Assembly: GCA_023416275.1 (NCBI GenBank)
Contig: JAEZIB010000164.1
Coordinates: 1-38,224 of the forward strand
Direction of reading: 5' to 3'
Length of the DNA stretch: 38,224 bases
Source: Bacillota bacterium
GTDB lineage: Bacteria; Bacillota; Clostridia; Acetivibrionales; DSM-1351
Part shown: piece after piece, positions 31,208 through 38,224 of the stretch
Position numbering within the stretch: position 1 is the stretch's first letter
Layout: each line of letters opens with the position of its first letter
Notes under the pieces: model-generated
Told to the model about the DNA's origin: nothing
The model's database searches: none
What the model saw: the letters and a program-made list of their open reading frames with translations, nothing else
Position numbers and translations under genes: made by a program

Positions 31208-31441
31208 TTATTCCTTCAGTCTGAAAATTAATACAATTAGCTTATTGATTAATAAATGAGGGCTTGGTACATTAATGCCAAGGATATTACATATATCATT
31301 TATAAAGGAAAATGTGATAAGAACTAAATATGTCCAAAAAACTTTCCATTTTTTTTCGCGAAATATGGGAATTAATTCAATTATAATAAATAGAGAAAGA
31401 GTAACTGTACAAAGAAGCATAACTACTACCATTCTAACCAA
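31208..31441 (-). CDS. Small two-helix membrane protein, probable germinant-receptor D subunit
   Basis: The 77-residue protein has two hydrophobic helices, about residues 5-24 (VVVMLLCTVTLSLFIIIELI) and 34-55, with a basic turn (FREKKWKVF) between them. Its size, topology and place inside a gerA-type operon match the 'D subunits' described for several Bacillus germinant receptors, which modulate receptor activity. The start is TTG 31441 (AGGGGG 4-5 nt upstream) or ATG 31432. It lies 98 bp before gerAB and 73 bp after gerAC. The function is inferred from context. Confidence 0.65.
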   Translation of the reverse strand: MVRMVVVMLLCTVTLSLFIIIELIPIFREKKWKVFWTYLVLITFSFINDICNILGINVPSPHLLINKLIVLIFRLKE

Positions 31442-31514
31442 ACGCCCCCTTTTTATAAAGTTATTTAATATTACTAATTAAATAGTAACTATTAAAGCAC
31501 ACTGATAGATAAAT

Positions 31515-32678
31515 CTATTTCAGACTTATTGCCTTCCTGATAAACGCACTGTTTCTTATTTTTATATATACTTTTACATTTGTTTCTAAATTTTTGAAGA
31601 TACCATTTTTCCAATCACCTTCTATACTCTTCCAAACTTTAGGCAAATCTCCTTTTATCTTTGACCCAAACCCAAAAATATCTGCATTATATTCTAGTTG
31701 AGCTTTTTGTATTAAGTTTTCTACAGATGTTTTAACATCTTTCTCTGCACTTTTCTTTAACTTTTCGAAATTTTTGCCACTAATATAATCTGTTGAGGTT
31801 TGTAACTCTGCAATAGAGGCATCTACGTTTATATCAATATCCATAGTTAACTCATTATTATCGTAGCGGGGGTTGACCTTTGTTTTTGATTTGAATATTT
31901 CCAGTGATATCATGTCAGTGTTATCGTTGTTATCTATACCAAAGGTTATTAATCCGCCTTTGATTTCATTTCTAGCGAAAAGAAGAGCTTGAGACTCATC
32001 TAAATTTAAATATCCAATTAGCTTATCCTTTTTAAATATTGCAGTGGATGTAATTACTGTTGTTTTTTTACCAAGTATTTCTTTAAGTTCAACAGCAGGC
32101 AATACAGCATTTTCATTTTTTATACAATTTATAAGCTTGTATACTAAAACATTAGGAAACTTTCCTGAGGTATTTTGCTCATCAAGCATATTATGAATAT
32201 TATCTGAACTTGCTTGTGATAAGAGCATTTCCTGCATCAATAGTTCTCTTGCTGTCTTTTCCTTTGATATCAGTATATTCATTTCAGTGCGTACTTCAGA
32301 ATCTCTATACATGAAATCAAGTACAGGAATAAGTCCTTCTTTAGCGATTTCTTCGCTTACTACTGCAATATTTGCATGGGCCCAGTATAATTTTTTGCCT
32401 ACAATATTTATAGCGTTTCTTACTGCATCAAATAAGGTTTTACCCTCGGACTCAATAAACCTTGTACCCTGTTTTGCCTCCTTACCCATCTCGAAATCTA
32501 ATACCTCTACAGTAATCAGATATTTGTCTCCTGTCTTGTTTTTATCAATTGCAAGTCCTGATATGATTAAGGATTTTTCTATATCTTTATAATTCCAGCA
32601 GCCACAAAAATATATTGAATTAGTTATAATTAATACTGTCAATAATATAAATTTTACTGAGCTTATTGCTTTTTTCAT
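31515..32678 (-). CDS. gerAC: Spore germination lipoprotein (GerAC family)
   Basis: GerAC is the lipoprotein subunit of the germinant receptor, on the outer face of the inner spore membrane. The 387-residue precursor has a lipoprotein signal ending in YFCGC (Cys27), followed by the family landmark WNYKDIEKSLIISGLAIDKN. Further features are TLFDAVRNAINIVGKKLYWA and a central region leading to the C-terminal domain with FGFGSKIKGDLPKVWKSIEG. The ATG overlaps the gerAA stop by 4 bp (ATGA), a classic coupled junction; GGAGG lies 9 nt upstream inside gerAA. Confidence 0.92.
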   Translation of the reverse strand: MKKAISSVKFILLTVLIITNSIYFCGCWNYKDIEKSLIISGLAIDKNKTGDKYLITVEVLDFEMGKEAKQGTRFIESEGKTLFDAVRNAINIVGKKLYWAHANIAVVSEEIAKEGLIPVLDFMYRDSEVRTEMNILISKEKTARELLMQEMLLSQASSDNIHNMLDEQNTSGKFPNVLVYKLINCIKNENAVLPAVELKEILGKKTTVITSTAIFKKDKLIGYLNLDESQALLFARNEIKGGLITFGIDNNDNTDMISLEIFKSKTKVNPRYDNNELTMDIDINVDASIAELQTSTDYISGKNFEKLKKSAEKDVKTSVENLIQKAQLEYNADIFGFGSKIKGDLPKVWKSIEGDWKNGIFKNLETNVKVYIKIRNSAFIRKAISLK

Positions 32679-34219
32679 TTCTTTTTGCCTCCAGAATTGT
32701 TTCTGACCAAATTGTTCGAAACAATTAATTTAGAACGGAATCTCAGAAAATTCCACGGTACTCTGACTATAGTGTCTTTCATATCATCAAGCTTAAAATT
32801 AGTTACGTTCAACATATACGGAACACTATAAGAACGCATCTGAAACAAATGTATTAAAAGACCTGTTATTCCAAATAGAAAACCAAAAAATCCAATAAAA
32901 GCTGAAAGAAGTAGCAATGTAGCTCTTAATGTTATAATAGCTCCCTTAAGCTTTGGTACTGTCAGTCCAGTAACAGCGGTTAAGGCTACAACGATTACTG
33001 CAGGGGCACTCACTATTCTTGCTTCAACAGCTGCTGAACCTAAAACTAAACCGCCTACTACACTTATTGCTGTACCTGAAAAGGAGGGCATACGTGTCCC
33101 CGTTTCTCTAAGTAATTCAAAGGCAAGCAAAAGGAATAGTATTTCTATAACAGTTGGAAAAGGCACACCTTGCCTTGCAGCTGCAATACTTTTAAGGAAG
33201 GATGTTGGTATTATTTCCTGATGGAAGGTAGTTAAAGCAACATATAATGCAGGGATACTTACTGTTATAATAAAGCTTAAAATTCTTAATATTCTATTTG
33301 CTGAAGCATAATAAAAATTCATATAATAATCTTCACTTGATTGAAAATATTCTATAAATACATAGGGTAACGTAAGGATGAAAGGAGTTCCATCCATAAA
33401 TATGGCAATACGTCCTTCTAATAGTTTTCCGGCAACAATATCAGGTCTTTCAGTTCCTCCAATTGTTTTAAATGGCGAAAAGGGAAAATCTCTGATAAAC
33501 TCTACAATAGTTCCTGAACCTGTGATTCCGTCAATGTCAATTTTATCAAGCCGTTTGTTAAGCTCATCAAGAATCCGTTTGTCTGCAATACCATCAATAT
33601 AGCATATGCAAATTTTTGTCTTGGACTCTTTTCCAAGTACTCTCATTTTAAATTTTAGATTATTTGTTGCAAGCTTTCTTCTTAACATGGATAGATTCAT
33701 AAGCAAGGATTCTGTAAAGCCTTCTCTAGAACCACGCATAACCCTTTCAGCTTCAGGCTCTGAAATTGCTCTAGTTTGCCAGCCTTTGGAATCAATACTT
33801 AATGCCTCATCAGCGCCTTCGGCTAGAAGAAGAGTATTTCCTCTTACTAAGGTGTCAATTATATCATTAACCTCTGTCACCTTTTTAACACTGTTTGACG
33901 ATAATATACTATTCATGATAGTATCTATAAGGTTTGTTTTACTTTCAATTGTTTTACTTATTAGTATTGGCTTTAATATATTATCATTAAGCATTGAACT
34001 ACTAATCATTCCATCAGTGAACAGAATGCAGCACTTAATATCCTTATTTTCCTCGTTTTCAAAGCGCCTAACAATAAGTGTATCATCATCTTTAAACAAT
34101 TCTTTAATATTTGCAATATTGTCTTCTAAGGCTTTGCTAAGACTAAATGCCTTATCATCAATATTTTCTTTTTTGGATTTCTTAGTTGCAGAAAATTTAT
34201 CTTTTAGTCTTTTAAACAT
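32675..34219 (-). CDS. gerAA: Spore germinant receptor subunit A (GerAA family)
   Basis: GerAA is the large membrane subunit of the germinant receptor, recently shown in B. subtilis to assemble into an ion channel. The 514-residue protein has a hydrophilic N-terminal half (about 1-285) and five or so helices in the C-terminal half. Diagnostic stretches are FPFSPFKTIGGTERPDIVAG, VALTTFHQEIIPTSFLKSIA, RQGVPFPTVIEILFLLLAFE and SVVGGLVLGSAAVEARIVSA. The C-terminus is basic. GGAG precedes the ATG. It heads the operon. A 9-bp dyad (34269-34294) lies about 50 bp upstream. Confidence 0.93.
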   Translation of the reverse strand: MFKRLKDKFSATKKSKKENIDDKAFSLSKALEDNIANIKELFKDDDTLIVRRFENEENKDIKCCILFTDGMISSSMLNDNILKPILISKTIESKTNLIDTIMNSILSSNSVKKVTEVNDIIDTLVRGNTLLLAEGADEALSIDSKGWQTRAISEPEAERVMRGSREGFTESLLMNLSMLRRKLATNNLKFKMRVLGKESKTKICICYIDGIADKRILDELNKRLDKIDIDGITGSGTIVEFIRDFPFSPFKTIGGTERPDIVAGKLLEGRIAIFMDGTPFILTLPYVFIEYFQSSEDYYMNFYYASANRILRILSFIITVSIPALYVALTTFHQEIIPTSFLKSIAAARQGVPFPTVIEILFLLLAFELLRETGTRMPSFSGTAISVVGGLVLGSAAVEARIVSAPAVIVVALTAVTGLTVPKLKGAIITLRATLLLLSAFIGFFGFLFGITGLLIHLFQMRSYSVPYMLNVTNFKLDDMKDTIVRVPWNFLRFRSKLIVSNNLVRNNSGGKKK

Positions 34220-34268
34220 ATATTTATCTCCATAAGGTGAAAGTTAAAAGTTACTATTTAGCTACTTA

Positions 34269-34294
34269 CTATAGACTATTAATTCAGTCTATAG
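34269..34294. promoter_or_regulatory. 9-bp perfect dyad upstream of gerAA
   Basis: CTATAGACT (34269-34277) and AGTCTATAG (34286-34294) form a perfect inverted repeat with an 8-bp centre. It may be an operator (for example for a sporulation regulator) or an mRNA hairpin near the 5' end. Confidence 0.35.
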
Positions 34295-34400
34295 GAGTTC
34301 AAACTTATCAATGGTTATTGCAAATTAATTGCTTGAATCTTAACTAATCATTAAAAAGTAGTATTTACAAATAAAGAAAATAAATACTTGTTTTTTTATT

Positions 34401-34537
34401 AACTCAACTTTCCCAGCTAAAATGCTGAGAATGAACAACGCTAGTTCCTAGCGCTTACTAATTCGAGCAACTATTTCGGCAACAAACCATTGATAAGTTT
34501 GAACACCGATAGATTTTCTGTATGGGAAAGTTGAGTT
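34401..34537 (+). mobile_element. Complete copy of the 137-bp dispersed repeat (MITE-like)
   Basis: Perfect 14-bp terminal inverted repeats, AACTCAACTTTCCC (34401-34414) and GGGAAAGTTGAGTT (34524-34537), enclose a non-coding core with internal hairpins (GCTAG/CTAGC around 34440-34453). Flanking bases are TTATT and ATTAA; an ATT direct repeat is possible. The core CAACAAACCATTGATAAG recurs at 25066, 27893 and, diverged, elsewhere. No ORF is present, so any transposase must act in trans. Confidence 0.7.
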
Positions 34538-34800
34538 ATTAAAATTAAATTCAATTAATTACAAAAGTCAAATCTAGAAACCTAGATTATCGTCTGCTAT
34601 CATCGGATATTAATCTATAATAATTGACTCGATAATTTTGATTAGGAGATGTTTTTAATATATGGCTTTAAAATTACATAATTGTAAGTTTTAAATTTAG
34701 GTAGTTGTAATTTTCACTTCGTATAATTAATTGTATTAAGAGACAAAGCCTGTGGCCACTAGGAGCTCAAATTGATATAAACAAATACAAATCATAAATA

Positions 34801-34830
34801 ATTTTTGTGCCTGATATCAGGCAAGGGAGG
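34801..34830 (+). promoter_or_regulatory. TTTTGTGCC leader hairpin abutting the Shine-Dalgarno (copy 4)
   Basis: TTTTTGTGCC is followed by the perfect palindrome GCCTGATATCAGGC (34808-34821), then AAGGGAGG and the ABC ATPase start. It has the same order of parts as the leaders at 2992, 10122 and 26010 (minus), with an entirely different hairpin interior. Confidence 0.5.
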
Positions 34831-34835
34831 ACATA

Positions 34836-35516
34836 ATGGAAGTATTGCGAATTGAAAATTTAACAAAAAAGTATGGTAAAGGTCAGAATGAAGTAATTGC
34901 AGTTGATAACATAAGTTTCTCTGTGAAAAAAGGTGAATTTGTTGCCATTGTTGGACCCAGTGGATCGGGTAAAAGCACACTGCTGCATTTGTTGGGAGGA
35001 GTAGATAAGCCAACATCAGGAAAGGTATTTATAGACAATATGGATATTTACTCACTCAAAGAAAATGATCTTTCAATACTCAGGAGGAGAAAGGTAGGCT
35101 TTGTATTTCAGGCATATAATCTGATTCCAGTATTATCAGCTGAAGAGAACATACTAATGCCCCTTCTTTTAGACAACAGAAAGGAAGACAAGCAGTATAT
35201 TGACGAGCTGTTGACAATACTTGATTTGAAGGATAGAAGAAGACATCTTCCTTCAGAATTATCAGGAGGCCAACAGCAACGTGTTTCCATTGGGAGGGCA
35301 TTAGCGAACAAGCCGTCTATTATATTGGCAGATGAACCAACAGGGAATTTGGATACAAAGAATTCAAGAGAGGTTCTGGAACTGCTAAAATATTCAGCAA
35401 AAAAATATAATCAGACCTTGGTATTAATATCTCATGATATGAGCATTGCTGGTATGGCAGACAGGGTTATCAGTATAGTTGATGGCAGGATATCTTCTGA
35501 CGAGGTGGTGAGATAA
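34836..35516 (+). CDS. ABC transporter ATPase, MacB/LolD type
   Basis: This 226-residue nucleotide-binding protein powers the FtsX-like permease encoded next. All motifs are intact: Walker A GPSGSGKSTLLHLL (about residues 41-54), Q-loop FQAYNLIP, signature LSGGQQQRVSIGRA, Walker B ILADEPTGNLD and the switch His in LISHD. It belongs to the family used for efflux of peptides, lipoproteins or antibiotics, or for mechanotransmission (MacB/LolD/BceA/FtsE). AGGGAGG precedes the ATG. The permease ATG follows its TAA directly. No two-component system of BceRS type is adjacent, so the substrate stays open. Confidence 0.93.
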   Translation: MEVLRIENLTKKYGKGQNEVIAVDNISFSVKKGEFVAIVGPSGSGKSTLLHLLGGVDKPTSGKVFIDNMDIYSLKENDLSILRRRKVGFVFQAYNLIPVLSAEENILMPLLLDNRKEDKQYIDELLTILDLKDRRRHLPSELSGGQQQRVSIGRALANKPSIILADEPTGNLDTKNSREVLELLKYSAKKYNQTLVLISHDMSIAGMADRVISIVDGRISSDEVVR

Positions 35517-38033
35517 ATGAAAAATTATTCAGCTCTTACCACGAAATATTTGAAGAAGCACCGTGGAAGAACAGTGCTTACTTTGATTGGGATAATTATA
35601 GCAATAGCCATGTTTACATGTATAGGAAGCATATACTACAGCGGTATTAACAGCGAGATAGAGAGAGCTAAGGAGGATAGCGGAAATTTCGAGGTGGTAT
35701 TTTTTAATGCCAACAAAGAGAAAGTAAATATACTTTCTAGCAATGCAGAAATCAAAAATGGTGCTGCTGTTAAAGAGGAGGGTATGCTTCAAATAGATAC
35801 CGATAGTCTTACAGAATCTCTCAGAAATATAGCTGTTAGAGCTTATGATGCTGAAGCCTTTAAGGATGTGTTCAGAGTAAAAATTACTGAAGGCAGACTA
35901 CCTATTAGCAGTTCGGAAATTATTGTAGACAAGAAATTTTATGCTATATTAAAGGATAAGAAAATTGGAGATGTGCTATCTGGCCAGCTTAAACCAAAAG
36001 AAGGCTCTGCTAGAGAATGTAAGTACACAATTGTTGGTGCTTTTGAAAGCAAAGAAATAAAAAATTTGGCGATAAGCTATTTGGACATTGACACGACTGA
36101 TGATTCAAACGACTATTACTATTTTACAAATCTAAAGCAGAAAAAGGGCAAGGTTGCTTTAGCTCAAGAGATAGCAAAAGCTAACAATGTAAAGCTGGAT
36201 GCTAACCAAAAACTCTTGTACTTAATGGGAGAAGGGCCTGATAAAGAAAAAAATGACTCTATGGAAAGAGTATTTAGCCTGATATTAGCTTTTGTGGTGC
36301 TTTGTACAGTAGTAGTTATTTATAATGCTTTCAATATATCTGTAATGGAGCGCATTAAGCATTTTGGAATACTTAGAAGTATTGGTGCCACTAAGGCACA
36401 GGTAAGAAAGCTGGTATTTAAAGAGGCTGCTCTTATGAGTGCAATAGCTGTTCCAATTGGTATTTTAATAGGCTTCGCAGGAATAATGCTTACCTTTAAT
36501 GTATTGATGGATGATTTTCTCGGAGCATTCGAAATTGGCTTTTATCCTCAGGTAATAATAGGCGCAGGGATATTAGGCGTTGCAACGGTATTTATTTCTG
36601 CATTTTTTCCGGCAAGAACTGCGTCAAAGGTTTCTCCTATTGATGCTATAAGGGGTACAATGGTTGTAAAGGGTGATAAAGTAAAGAGAAGAAGAGGACT
36701 ATTAGCAAGATTGTTTTTTAAATTTGAAGGACAGGTGGCTTATAAAAACATAAAGAGAAGCAGGAAAAGATTTTATGTAACCTGTATCTCGCTAATGATA
36801 TCTGTAATAATGTTTGTATTTTTCTCGAATTTTATTGATATATTTTTTAAAAGCAATAAAATAGCAACACAAAGTGTTAAAATTGAAGGCGCTTTTATTC
36901 AAAAGGAAGCTGGAAGCACTTTCTTAAAGGAAGAATTGGCAAAGGATATTACTAGCTTTGAAGGTGTAAAGGAAATATTTAAAACAAATAACTGCGAAAT
37001 TCCATATTCCATAGACAAAAGTAAAATTAATGATAAGTTTGCTATATCTATTAAAAAGTTAAAAACAACAAAGGAATACAAGGACAAATACATTGTCAGT
37101 AGAACTCAGTTAGTGGGTTACGATGAGAATACCTTGAAGCTACTGGCAGCAGAAAATAAGTTAAAAGTTGACTATCAGAGCTTTAGCAAAAACAAGGAGG
37201 TTATTATTTTTCAAAAAGCAGGTGGTTTTGATGAAAACAATAAAAGATTTTATGATAACTTCACCAAATACAAGGTTGGTGATGAAATCAAGCTTTCTGT
37301 GGTAAATTCTGATTATCTAAATAAACCGGATGAAGAAAAAATGAAAAAAATTATAGACAGTGGTGAAGTTATTACCTTCAAAGTGGCAGGAATTGTTGAT
37401 TATGAGATTATAAATAATACATTAATGTACGATAGCTATGGAATAATAATGTCTTCAGAAAACTATAAGGCATTGACGGGTACAGATGGTCTGTCTGTTA
37501 TTGGAATGAACTTCAATTCGCCTGATTACTCCAATAAGTATTTTGAAAAATTTAATGTCCTTGCCGATGAAAATAAAGCTATTTATTTTGATGTATATAA
37601 ATTGAAAAAGCAAAGTGATGATTTGCAGCTACAGATATCAGTTCTCATTTACGGCTTTATTGGGCTGATAATTCTGATATCAACTGTAAATATCATTAAT
37701 ACGGTAACTATAAACCTTTTGGTGAAAAAGAGAGAATATGCAACATTTAAAGCAATAGGCATGACAAAGTGGCAGTTCAAAAAGTTGGTACTGCTTGAAG
37801 GTGCATTATTTGGTATTATTGCATGTATAGTAGGGCTGCCTATATCATTTTTTCTTACTTATTATGGCATTGTAGCAAATAATCCATTGGGACATATAGG
37901 CTATAGTGCTGCTGTCTGGCCATATTTATCAGGTGGTATAGGCATAATTATAATAACCTTGCTGGCAGCACTTTTTCCACTAAGAAAGCTCAATGACATG
38001 AACATTGTGGAAGCTCTGAGGTTGGAGGAATAG
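35517..38033 (+). CDS. ABC transporter permease, FtsX/MacB superfamily
   Basis: The 838-residue membrane protein contains two MacB_PCD/FtsX units. Helix 1 is at about 18-38, with an extracellular domain to about 245 and three helices to about 370 (LILAFVVLCTVVVIYNAFNI, a GILRSIGATKAQVRKLV coupling motif, FFPARTASKVSPIDAIRG). A second unit starts with a helix at about 425-445 and a larger extracellular domain (about 450-715). It ends with three helices and the repeated motif YATFKAIGMTKWQFKKLVLL plus the terminal LNDMNIVEALRLEE. The two coupling motifs contact the ATPase dimer. The start follows the ATPase stop without a gap. A perfect stem terminator lies 15 bp after the stop. Function: efflux or envelope stress response; the substrate is unknown. 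Confidence 0.9.
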   Translation: MKNYSALTTKYLKKHRGRTVLTLIGIIIAIAMFTCIGSIYYSGINSEIERAKEDSGNFEVVFFNANKEKVNILSSNAEIKNGAAVKEEGMLQIDTDSLTESLRNIAVRAYDAEAFKDVFRVKITEGRLPISSSEIIVDKKFYAILKDKKIGDVLSGQLKPKEGSARECKYTIVGAFESKEIKNLAISYLDIDTTDDSNDYYYFTNLKQKKGKVALAQEIAKANNVKLDANQKLLYLMGEGPDKEKNDSMERVFSLILAFVVLCTVVVIYNAFNISVMERIKHFGILRSIGATKAQVRKLVFKEAALMSAIAVPIGILIGFAGIMLTFNVLMDDFLGAFEIGFYPQVIIGAGILGVATVFISAFFPARTASKVSPIDAIRGTMVVKGDKVKRRRGLLARLFFKFEGQVAYKNIKRSRKRFYVTCISLMISVIMFVFFSNFIDIFFKSNKIATQSVKIEGAFIQKEAGSTFLKEELAKDITSFEGVKEIFKTNNCEIPYSIDKSKINDKFAISIKKLKTTKEYKDKYIVSRTQLVGYDENTLKLLAAENKLKVDYQSFSKNKEVIIFQKAGGFDENNKRFYDNFTKYKVGDEIKLSVVNSDYLNKPDEEKMKKIIDSGEVITFKVAGIVDYEIINNTLMYDSYGIIMSSENYKALTGTDGLSVIGMNFNSPDYSNKYFEKFNVLADENKAIYFDVYKLKKQSDDLQLQISVLIYGFIGLIILISTVNIINTVTINLLVKKREYATFKAIGMTKWQFKKLVLLEGALFGIIACIVGLPISFFLTYYGIVANNPLGHIGYSAAVWPYLSGGIGIIIITLLAALFPLRKLNDMNIVEALRLEE

Positions 38034-38048
38034 TTGAAGAATAAAGAG

Positions 38049-38096
38049 AGTGCTGGTAATAACTCAAGGTTGAAGCCAGCACTTCAATTTTATTGT
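38049..38096 (+). terminator. Terminator of the ABC exporter operon
   Basis: AGTGCTGG (38049-38056) pairs perfectly with CCAGCACT (38076-38083), followed by TCAATTTTATTGTT. Confidence 0.8.
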
Positions 38097-38185
38097 TAAA
38101 TTTGGAATTGTTAAGATATCGCATAGTCTTTCCGATATATATTACATACTTATTGTATTATTAACTTAATGAGGGGTGTGCTAAA

Positions 38186-38224
38186 ATGTTTAAGTTTAAC
38201 AATCTCAAAATTACTTCCAAAATG
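38186..38224 (+). CDS. Start of a gene cut by the window end, possibly a methyl-accepting chemotaxis protein
   Basis: Only 13 codons are present (MFKFNNLKITSKM), preceded by GAGGGG (38171-38176). An N-terminus of the form M-F-K-x-x-N-L-K-I-x-x-K is very common in clostridial chemoreceptors, just before their first membrane helix. The window ends before any domain can be seen, so the product name is a guess. Confidence 0.45.
   Translation, partial: MFKFNNLKITSKM

Noticed and set aside
33606..34235. 209-codon plus-strand frame opposite gerAA
   Set aside because: It is antisense to a well-supported gerAA gene, has Ser/Leu/Ile-rich shadow composition, and overlaps the ribosome binding site of gerAA.
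34220..34268. Sigma-G promoter of the ger operon
   Set aside because: No pair resembling GNATR and CATNNTA with proper spacing could be identified by eye on the minus strand, although one is expected biologically.
1..38224. tRNA, rRNA genes or a CRISPR array
   Set aside because: No cloverleaf with a conserved T-loop (GGTTCGAATC-like), no rRNA signature and no regularly spaced direct repeats were seen; the repeats present are dispersed and of inverted-repeat type.

Overview
The window looks like a chromosomal segment of a low-GC, spore-forming, anaerobic Gram-positive bacterium of class Clostridia. The evidence is AT-rich DNA with AGGAGG ribosome binding sites, a GerA-type spore germinant receptor operon, YesM/YesN-type sugar sensing, and the carboxynorspermidine polyamine route. 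The mix of genes recalls cellulolytic Ruminiclostridium-type clostridia. That placement is inference; no rRNA or marker tree is available here.

Layout. (1) 1-130 is the tail of an IS200/IS605-type element with an omega-RNA-like hairpin series. (2) 337-1233 encodes a secreted coiled-coil/stalk-domain protein. (3) 1616-4159 is a two-gene polyamine module, carboxynorspermidine synthase then decarboxylase. A 149-bp foldback MITE follows. (4) 4831-13506 is a sugar-uptake and sensing locus: binding lipoprotein, two permeases, a second binding lipoprotein, a Cache/HAMP histidine kinase and an AraC-type response regulator. It has the arrangement of the three-component cellodextrin (Cua) locus described in Ruminiclostridium cellulolyticum, but no importer ATPase or phosphorylase gene lies in the window. 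(5) 13682-14813 is an alkylation-repair pair (Ogt and an AlkA-like glycosylase). (6) 15195-17820 is a patchwork of small genes, an ArsR regulator and gene remnants. (7) 17821-22562 (minus strand) encodes a WG-repeat protein, a zinc-finger/HTH/DUF2087/GIY-YIG protein and a BtrH-like protein. (8) 22934-24823 is an AbiL/RloAB-like anti-phage pair (AAA ATPase plus Toprim-like RloB). (9) 25130-29905 is housekeeping: UppP, TrmB, a methyltransferase, an XRE/S24-like regulator and CorA. (10) 29973-34219 (minus strand) is a gerAA-gerAC-(D subunit)-gerAB operon. (11) 34836-38033 is a MacB/FtsX-type ABC exporter. The window ends 13 codons into what may be a chemoreceptor gene.

Intergenic DNA is unusually structured. 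A roughly 137-bp repeat with terminal inverted repeats (AACTCAACTTTCCC) occurs in about eight full, partial or decayed copies in both orientations. A separate two-stem element with compensatory base changes sits upstream of the second binding-protein gene and in the long leader of trmB. A compact TTTTGTGCC...GGC hairpin abuts the Shine-Dalgarno of at least four unrelated genes. These non-coding families are the best candidates for something undescribed. The RloAB pair and the GIY-YIG and BtrH-like genes beside it are the best protein-level candidates.

Long stretches without genes are accounted for as follows: 4160-4830 MITE and promoter; 6166-6616 a strong 18-bp stem; 8358-8803 structured element and inverted repeat; 14814-15194 terminator and repeat copy; 22563-22933 small palindromes only; 24824-25129 terminator and repeat copy; 25976-26430 promoter and structured leader; 34220-34835 inverted repeat, complete repeat copy and an ABC-gene leader. 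In 4372-4680 and 34540-34800 I see nothing convincing apart from a small GCTGG/CCAGC hairpin near 4379-4397.
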